NCBI GenBank assembly: GCA_963930655.1
Contig: OZ005608.1
Location: forward strand, 12,462,001 to 12,526,000
Direction: 5' to 3'
DNA from: Myrica gale
Lineage: Eukaryota; Streptophyta; Magnoliopsida; Fagales; Myricaceae
Length of the DNA stretch: 64,000 nt
Made by a program: the position numbers and the translations under genes. Of the stretch, positions 58,223 to 64,000 are shown one piece after another (within the stretch, counting starts at the first letter, position 1; every line of letters starts with the position of its first letter). The notes under the pieces were generated by a model. That model searched no databases. It saw only the letters and a list, made by a program, of their open reading frames with translations, and was not told the origin of the DNA.

Positions 58223-58500
58223 AACATCTTTTTTCCCGCCCCCGAGAAGATTTTCGTGCGGAAAAAATATTTATCTGAACGGGATTAGATTTCTGCCGGT
58301 ATTTGAAAACACTCCACTTTTCCGGTGCGAAAAACGAAGACGAAAACTACACGACGAAATTTTGATTTTTCAAAAACTCGGATATTTTTTTGTCGCAATT
58401 CGGCGCGAAAAAGCTCTTTCAGCGACGTTGAATACCCGTGAATGGATGTATTTCCCCTGTGAGAGGGATCCATATAAGAAATCATTGCAACAACCATAAC

Positions 58501-58619
58501 GGGTGCGATCATACCAGCACTAATGCACCGGATCCCATCAGAACTCCGCAGGTATGCGTGCTTGGGCGAGAGTAGTACTAGGATGGGTGACCTCCTGGGA
58601 AGTCCTCGTGTTGCACCCC
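58501..58619 (+). rRNA. 5S rRNA gene, class A
   Basis: Second A in a row. Confidence 0.92.
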
Positions 58620-58897
58620 AACATCTTTTTTCCCGCCCCCGAGAAGATTTTCGTGCGGAAAAAATATTTATCTGAACGGGATTAGATTTCTGCCGGTATT
58701 TGAAAACACTCCACTTTTCCGGTGCGAAAAACGAAGACGAAAACTACATGACGAAATTTTGATTTTTCAAAAACTCGGATATTTTTTTGTCGCAATTCGG
58801 CGCGAAAAAGCTCTTTCAGCGACGTTGAATACCCGTGAATGGATGTATTTCCCCTGTGAGAGGGATCCATATAAGAAATCATTGCAACAAACATAAC

Positions 58898-59012
58898 GGG
58901 TGCGATCATACCAGCACTAATGCACCGGATCCCATCAGAACTCCGCAGTTAAGCGTGCTTGGGCGAGAGTAGTACTAGGATGGGTGACCTCCTTGGAAGT
59001 CCTCGTGTTGCC
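58898..59012 (+). rRNA. 5S rRNA gene, class D (3' deleted)
   Basis: First of three D copies in a row. Confidence 0.85.
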
Positions 59013-59276
59013 AACATCTTTTTTCCCGCCCCCGAGAAGATTTTCGTGCGGAAAAAATATTTATCTGAACGGGATTAGATTTCTGCCGGTATTTGAAAAC
59101 ACTCCACTTTTCCGGTGCGAAAAACGAAGACGAAAACTACACGACGAAATTTTGATTTTTCAAAAACTCGGATATTTTTTTGTCGCAATTCGGCGCGAAA
59201 AAGCTCTTTCAGCGACGTTGAATACCCGTGAATGGATGTATTTCCCCTGTGAGAGGGATCCATATAAGAAATCATT

Positions 59277-59278
59277 GG
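59277..59278 (+). promoter_or_regulatory. mutated GC element at -14/-13
   Basis: GG replaces GC upstream of the class D gene at 59291. The TATA-like element before this copy is unchanged. Confidence 0.65.
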
Positions 59279-59290
59279 AACAAACATAAC

Positions 59291-59405
59291 GGGTGCGATC
59301 ATACCAGCACTAATGCACCGGATCCCATCAGAACTCCGCAGTTAAGCGTGCTTGGGCGAGAGTAGTACTAGGATGGGTGACCTCCTTGGAAGTCCTCGTG
59401 TTGCC
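59291..59405 (+). rRNA. 5S rRNA gene, class D (3' deleted) with altered GC element
   Basis: Upstream GC is GG. The spacer that follows has an extra T (eight T in TATTTTTTTTGTCG near 59567). Confidence 0.84.
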
Positions 59406-59684
59406 AACATCTTTTTTCCCGCCCCCGAGAAGATTTTCGTGCGGAAAAAATATTTATCTGAACGGGATTAGATTTCTGCCGGTATTTGAAAACACTCCAC
59501 TTTTCCGGTGCGAAAAACGAAGACGAAAACTACACGACGAAATTTTGATTTTTCAAAAACTCGGATATTTTTTTTGTCGCAATTCGGCGCGAAAAAGCTC
59601 TTTCAGCGACGTTGAATACCCGTGAATGGATGTATTTCCCCTGTGAGAGGGATCCATATAAGAAATCATTGCAACAAACATAAC

Positions 59685-59799
59685 GGGTGCGATCATACCA
59701 GCACTAATGCACCGGATCCCATCAGAACTCCGCAGTTAAGCGTGCTTGGGCGAGAGTAGTACTAGGATGGGTGACCTCCTTGGAAGTCCTCGTGTTGCC
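59685..59799 (+). rRNA. 5S rRNA gene, class D (3' deleted)
   Basis: Third D in a row. Confidence 0.85.
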
Positions 59800-60077
59800 A
59801 ACATCTTTTTTCCCGCCCCCGAGAAGATTTTCGTGCGGAAAAAATATTTATCTGAACGGGATTAGATTTCTGCCGGTATTTGAAAACACTCCACTTTTCC
59901 GGTGCGAAAAACGAAGACGAAAACTACACGACGAAATTTTGATTTTTCAAAAACTCGGATATTTTTTTGTCGCAATTCGGCGCGAAAAAGCTCTTTCAGC
60001 GACGTTGAATACCCGTGAATGGATGTATTTCCCCTGTGAGAGGGATCCATATAAGAAATCATTGCAACAACCATAAC

Positions 60078-60196
60078 GGGTGCGATCATACCAGCACTAA
60101 TGCACCGGATCCCATCAGAACTCCGCAGGTATGCGTGCTTGGGCGAGAGTAGTACTAGGATGGGTGACCTCCTGGGAAGTCCTCGTGTTGCACCCC
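60078..60196 (+). rRNA. 5S rRNA gene, class A
   Basis: Followed by an s3 spacer with CTACACGACG. Confidence 0.92.
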
Positions 60197-60474
60197 AACA
60201 TCTTTTTTCCCGCCCCCGAGAAGATTTTCGTGCGGAAAAAATATTTATCTGAACGGGATTAGATTTCTGCCGGTATTTGAAAACACTCCACTTTTCCGGT
60301 GCGAAAAACGAAGACGAAAACTACACGACGAAATTTTGATTTTTCAAAAACTCGGATATTTTTTTGTCGCAATTCGGCGCGAAAAAGCTCTTTCAGCGAC
60401 GTTGAATACCCGTGAATGGATGTATTTCCCCTGTGAGAGGGATCCATATAAGAAATCATTGCAACAAACATAAC

Positions 60475-60589
60475 GGGTGCGATCATACCAGCACTAATGC
60501 ACCGGATCCCATCAGAACTCCGCAGTTAAGCGTGCTTGGGCGAGAGTAGTACTAGGATGGGTGACCTCCTTGGAAGTCCTCGTGTTGCC
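60475..60589 (+). rRNA. 5S rRNA gene, class D (3' deleted)
   Basis: Following spacer has GAACGAG near 60648. Confidence 0.85.
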
Positions 60590-60867
60590 AACATCTTTTT
60601 TCCCGCCCCCGAGAAGATTTTCGTGCGGAAAAAATATTTATCTGAACGAGATTAGATTTCTGCCGGTATTTGAAAACACTCCACTTTTCCGGTGCGAAAA
60701 ACGAAGACGAAAACTACACGACGAAATTTTGATTTTTCAAAAACTCGGATATTTTTTTGTCGCAATTCGGCGCGAAAAAGCTCTTTCAGCGACGTTGAAT
60801 ACCCGTGAATGGATGTATTTCCCCTGTGAGAGGGATCCATATAAGAAATCATTGCAACAAACATAAC

Positions 60868-60982
60868 GGGTGCGATCATACCAGCACTAATGCACCGGAT
60901 CCCATCAGAACTCCGCAGTTAAGCGTGCTTGGGCGAGAGTAGTACTAGGATGGGTGACCTCCTTGGAAGTCCTCGTGTTGCC
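60868..60982 (+). rRNA. 5S rRNA gene, class D (3' deleted)
   Basis: Second D in a row. Confidence 0.85.
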
Positions 60983-61260
60983 AACATCTTTTTTCCCGCC
61001 CCCGAGAAGATTTTCGTGCGGAAAAAATATTTATCTGAACGGGATTAGATTTCTGCCGGTATTTGAAAACACTCCACTTTTCCGGTGCGAAAAACGAAGA
61101 CGAAAACTACACGACGAAATTTTGATTTTTCAAAAACTCGGATATTTTTTTGTCGCAATTCGGCGCGAAAAAGCTCTTTCAGCGACGTTGAATACCCGTG
61201 AATGGATGTATTTCCCCTGTGAGAGGGATCCATATAAGAAATCATTGCAACAACCATAAC

Positions 61261-61379
61261 GGGTGCGATCATACCAGCACTAATGCACCGGATCCCATCA
61301 GAACTCCGCAGGTATGCGTGCTTGGGCGAGAGTAGTACTAGGATGGGTGACCTCCTGGGAAGTCCTCGTGTTGCACCCC
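61261..61379 (+). rRNA. 5S rRNA gene, class A
   Basis: Following spacer has the eight-T run near 61541. Confidence 0.92.
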
Positions 61380-61658
61380 AACATCTTTTTTCCCGCCCCC
61401 GAGAAGATTTTCGTGCGGAAAAAATATTTATCTGAACGGGATTAGATTTCTGCCGGTATTTGAAAACACTCCACTTTTCCGGTGCGAAAAACGAAGACGA
61501 AAACTACACGACGAAATTTTGATTTTTCAAAAACTCGGATATTTTTTTTGTCGCAATTCGGCGCGAAAAAGCTCTTTCAGCGACGTTGAATACCCGTGAA
61601 TGGATGTATTTCCCCTGTGAGAGGGATCCATATAAGAAATCATTGCAACAAACATAAC

Positions 61659-61773
61659 GGGTGCGATCATACCAGCACTAATGCACCGGATCCCATCAGA
61701 ACTCCGCAGTTAAGCGTGCTTGGGCGAGAGTAGTACTAGGATGGGTGACCTCCTTGGAAGTCCTCGTGTTGCC
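61659..61773 (+). rRNA. 5S rRNA gene, class D (3' deleted)
   Basis: Opens the right-edge dimer run. Confidence 0.85.
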
Positions 61774-62051
61774 AACATCTTTTTTCCCGCCCCCGAGAAG
61801 ATTTTCGTGCGGAAAAAATATTTATCTGAACGGGATTAGATTTCTGCCGGTATTTGAAAACACTCCACTTTTCCGGTGCGAAAAACGAAGACGAAAACTA
61901 CACGACGAAATTTTGATTTTTCAAAAACTCGGATATTTTTTTGTCGCAATTCGGCGCGAAAAAGCTCTTTCAGCGACGTTGAATACCCGTGAATGGATGT
62001 ATTTCCCCTGTGAGAGGGATCCATATAAGAAATCATTGCAACAACCATAAC

Positions 62052-62170
62052 GGGTGCGATCATACCAGCACTAATGCACCGGATCCCATCAGAACTCCGC
62101 AGGTATGCGTGCTTGGGCGAGAGTAGTACTAGGATGGGTGACCTCCTGGGAAGTCCTCGTGTTGCACCCC
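62052..62170 (+). rRNA. 5S rRNA gene, class A
   Basis: Dimer 1 of the right edge. Confidence 0.92.
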
Positions 62171-62448
62171 AACATCTTTTTTCCCGCCCCCGAGAAGATT
62201 TTCGTGCGGAAAAAATATTTATCTGAACGGGATTAGATTTCTGCCGGTATTTGAAAACACTCCACTTTTCCGGTGCGAAAAACGAAGACGAAAACTACAT
62301 GACGAAATTTTGATTTTTCAAAAACTCGGATATTTTTTTGTCGCAATTCGGCGCGAAAAAGCTCTTTCAGCGACGTTGAATACCCGTGAATGGATGTATT
62401 TCCCCTGTGAGAGGGATCCATATAAGAAATCATTGCAACAAACATAAC

Positions 62449-62563
62449 GGGTGCGATCATACCAGCACTAATGCACCGGATCCCATCAGAACTCCGCAGT
62501 TAAGCGTGCTTGGGCGAGAGTAGTACTAGGATGGGTGACCTCCTTGGAAGTCCTCGTGTTGCC
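62449..62563 (+). rRNA. 5S rRNA gene, class D (3' deleted)
   Basis: Following spacer has GAACGAG near 62624. Confidence 0.85.
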
Positions 62564-62841
62564 AACATCTTTTTTCCCGCCCCCGAGAAGATTTTCGTGC
62601 GGAAAAAATATTTATCTGAACGAGATTAGATTTCTGCCGGTATTTGAAAACACTCCACTTTTCCGGTGCGAAAAACGAAGACGAAAACTACACGACGAAA
62701 TTTTGATTTTTCAAAAACTCGGATATTTTTTTGTCGCAATTCGGCGCGAAAAAGCTCTTTCAGCGACGTTGAATACCCGTGAATGGATGTATTTCCCCTG
62801 TGAGAGGGATCCATATAAGAAATCATTGCAACAACCATAAC

Positions 62842-62960
62842 GGGTGCGATCATACCAGCACTAATGCACCGGATCCCATCAGAACTCCGCAGGTATGCGT
62901 GCTTGGGCGAGAGTAGTACTAGGATGGGTGACCTCCTGGGAAGTCCTCGTGTTGCACCCC
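62842..62960 (+). rRNA. 5S rRNA gene, class A
   Basis: Following spacer has GTGTGG near 62995. Confidence 0.92.
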
Positions 62961-63238
62961 AACATCTTTTTTCCCGCCCCCGAGAAGATTTTCGTGTGGA
63001 AAAAATATTTATCTGAACGGGATTAGATTTCTGCCGGTATTTGAAAACACTCCACTTTTCCGGTGCGAAAAACGAAGACGAAAACTACATGACGAAATTT
63101 TGATTTTTCAAAAACTCGGATATTTTTTTGTCGCAATTCGGCGCGAAAAAGCTCTTTCAGCGACGTTGAATACCCGTGAATGGATGTATTTCCCCTGTGA
63201 GAGGGATCCATATAAGAAATCATTGCAACAAACATAAC

Positions 63239-63353
63239 GGGTGCGATCATACCAGCACTAATGCACCGGATCCCATCAGAACTCCGCAGTTAAGCGTGCT
63301 TGGGCGAGAGTAGTACTAGGATGGGTGACCTCCTTGGAAGTCCTCGTGTTGCC
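63239..63353 (+). rRNA. 5S rRNA gene, class D (3' deleted)
   Basis: Dimer 3 of the right edge. Confidence 0.85.
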
Positions 63354-63631
63354 AACATCTTTTTTCCCGCCCCCGAGAAGATTTTCGTGCGGAAAAAATA
63401 TTTATCTGAACGGGATTAGATTTCTGCCGGTATTTGAAAACACTCCACTTTTCCGGTGCGAAAAACGAAGACGAAAACTACACGACGAAATTTTGATTTT
63501 TCAAAAACTCGGATATTTTTTTGTCGCAATTCGGCGCGAAAAAGCTCTTTCAGCGACGTTGAATACCCGTGAATGGATGTATTTCCCCTGTGAGAGGGAT
63601 CCATATAAGAAATCATTGCAACAACCATAAC

Positions 63632-63750
63632 GGGTGCGATCATACCAGCACTAATGCACCGGATCCCATCAGAACTCCGCAGGTATGCGTGCTTGGGCGA
63701 GAGTAGTACTAGGATGGGTGACCTCCTGGGAAGTCCTCGTGTTGCACCCC
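63632..63750 (+). rRNA. 5S rRNA gene, class A (last in window)
   Basis: T52G/A55T; the array continues past the window. Confidence 0.92.
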
Positions 63751-64000
63751 AACATCTTTTTTCCCGCCCCCGAGAAGATTTTCGTGCGGAAAAAATATTT
63801 ATCTGAACGGGATTAGATTTCTGCCGGTATTTGAAAACACTCCACTTTTCCGGTGCGAAAAACGAAGACGAAAACTACATGACGAAATTTTGATTTTTCA
63901 AAAACTCGGATATTTTTTTGTCGCAATTCGGCGCGAAAAAGCTCTTTCAGCGACGTTGAATACCCGTGAATGGATGTATTTCCCCTGTGAGAGGGATCCA
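63751..64000 (+). other. partial intergenic spacer at right edge
   Basis: An s3-type spacer follows the last gene, with CTGCCGG and GAAAAACGAAG. It ends in the BamHI-like GGATCCA just before the TATA-like element, so the next gene lies outside the window. Confidence 0.9.

Larger units (their letters stand above)
1..64000 (+). repeat. 5S rDNA tandem array (162 gene copies, array open at both ends)
   Basis: The whole window consists of one repeat family in a single orientation, with neighbouring gene starts 392-398 bp apart in ordinary units, 412 bp where the terminator is duplicated, and shorter where the gene is truncated. Each unit has a land-plant 5S rRNA gene, a T6 terminator, a spacer and a TATA-like element before the next gene. 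No gap, insertion, inversion or foreign sequence was seen. Plants usually keep 5S genes in separate tandem arrays, so this is an expected arrangement. It is unusual in how far the units have split into gene and spacer subtypes arranged in ordered blocks. Confidence 0.98.
61659..64000 (+). repeat. D-A dimer repeat of 790 bp, right edge
   Basis: Copies start at 61659, 62449 and 63239; the last is cut by the window edge. GAACGAG for GAACGGG appears near 62624 and also near 60648. Confidence 0.9.

Noticed and set aside
59567-59576. Eight-T run in place of seven T in two spacers (near 59567 and 61541)
   Set aside because: Noted but not treated as a finding because one-base homopolymer length changes are a common sequencing error. 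Both sites are in the spacer middle and create no feature beyond a stronger T run.
1-64000. CRISPR array
   Set aside because: Regular spacing could suggest one, but the repeated part is the whole unit of about 395 bp and the intervals are not unique sequences.
1-64000. 5S-derived retroelement (SINE3-like) or Cassandra-type element carrying 5S sequence
   Set aside because: Such elements have a 5S promoter attached to tails, terminal repeats or target-site duplications. Here the units are head to tail with a terminator and spacer and show none of these.
1-64000. Linked 35S rDNA or other genes within the units
   Set aside because: Some plants have 5S genes inside 35S spacers, but no 18S, 5.8S or 25S sequence or any single-copy DNA is present.
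1-64000. A novel protein-coding or defence system
   Set aside because: I looked on both strands and between all genes. Everything in the window is accounted for by the 5S unit and its variants.

Overview
The window is one uninterrupted head-to-tail array of plant 5S ribosomal RNA genes, all on the + strand. I count 162 gene copies at a mean spacing of about 394.5 bp. Each unit has a 119-nt 5S gene and a spacer of about 277 bp (roughly 277-293). The gene body is the land-plant 5S consensus: the internal promoter is intact in the best copies, and GGGTGC at the 5' end pairs with GCACCC at the 3' end. Plant-type RNA polymerase III signals flank it: a TATA-like ATATAAG at -29 to -23, GC at -14/-13, C at -1, and a T6 terminator about 7 nt past the gene. 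The source is therefore a land plant, most likely a seed plant; I cannot name the species. I see no protein gene, tRNA, transposon or other sequence. All open reading frames are by-products of the repeat. The first 118 bp and last 250 bp are partial spacers, so the array continues on both sides.

Gene classes (numbering within the 119-nt 5S gene): C = consensus (26 copies, 22 with no change I could see, all left of 26.2 kb); L = C94A (4); A = T52G plus A55T in the A box, otherwise full length (55); T = G97T with intact end (24); D = G97T plus a 4-bp deletion of positions 115-118 (27); P = T45C (17); N = 5' truncated at position 38 plus the D changes (9). Spacer types: s1 (CATGGCGAACT, run of five A), s2 (ATTACATGACG), s3 (CTGCCGG, GAAAAACGAAG), s4 (CAGATAT, CGTACTTCGG).

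Layout. 0.1-7.3 kb: five-unit higher-order repeat of 1998 bp, order L-A-A(G17A)-C-C. 8.9-12.9 kb: the same repeat with D in the L slot, 1994 bp. 12.9-15.3 kb: six-unit form of 2391 bp, D-T-P-A-C-C. 15.3-24.4 kb: five-unit D-T-P-C-C of 1995-1996 bp, four full copies and part of a fifth. 24.4-27.6 kb: mixed transition. 27.6-40.3 kb: three-unit A-T-P of 1190 bp, with two-unit deletion forms of 793 bp. 40.3-49.6 kb: five-unit blocks of about 1930 bp carrying the N pseudogene. 49.6-52.0 kb: D-A dimers of 790 bp. 52.0-57.7 kb: N-T-A and N-A-T-A blocks (2680 bp). 57.7-64.0 kb: D/A blocks.

The array looks like a homogenising family, probably evolving by unequal crossing-over and block duplication. 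It grades from a left side with many consensus genes to a right side with none: beyond 26.2 kb every copy carries at least one change and many are truncated. Counts and class calls were made by eye and could be off by a copy or two; the coordinates were anchored on the conserved GGGTGCGATCAT start.
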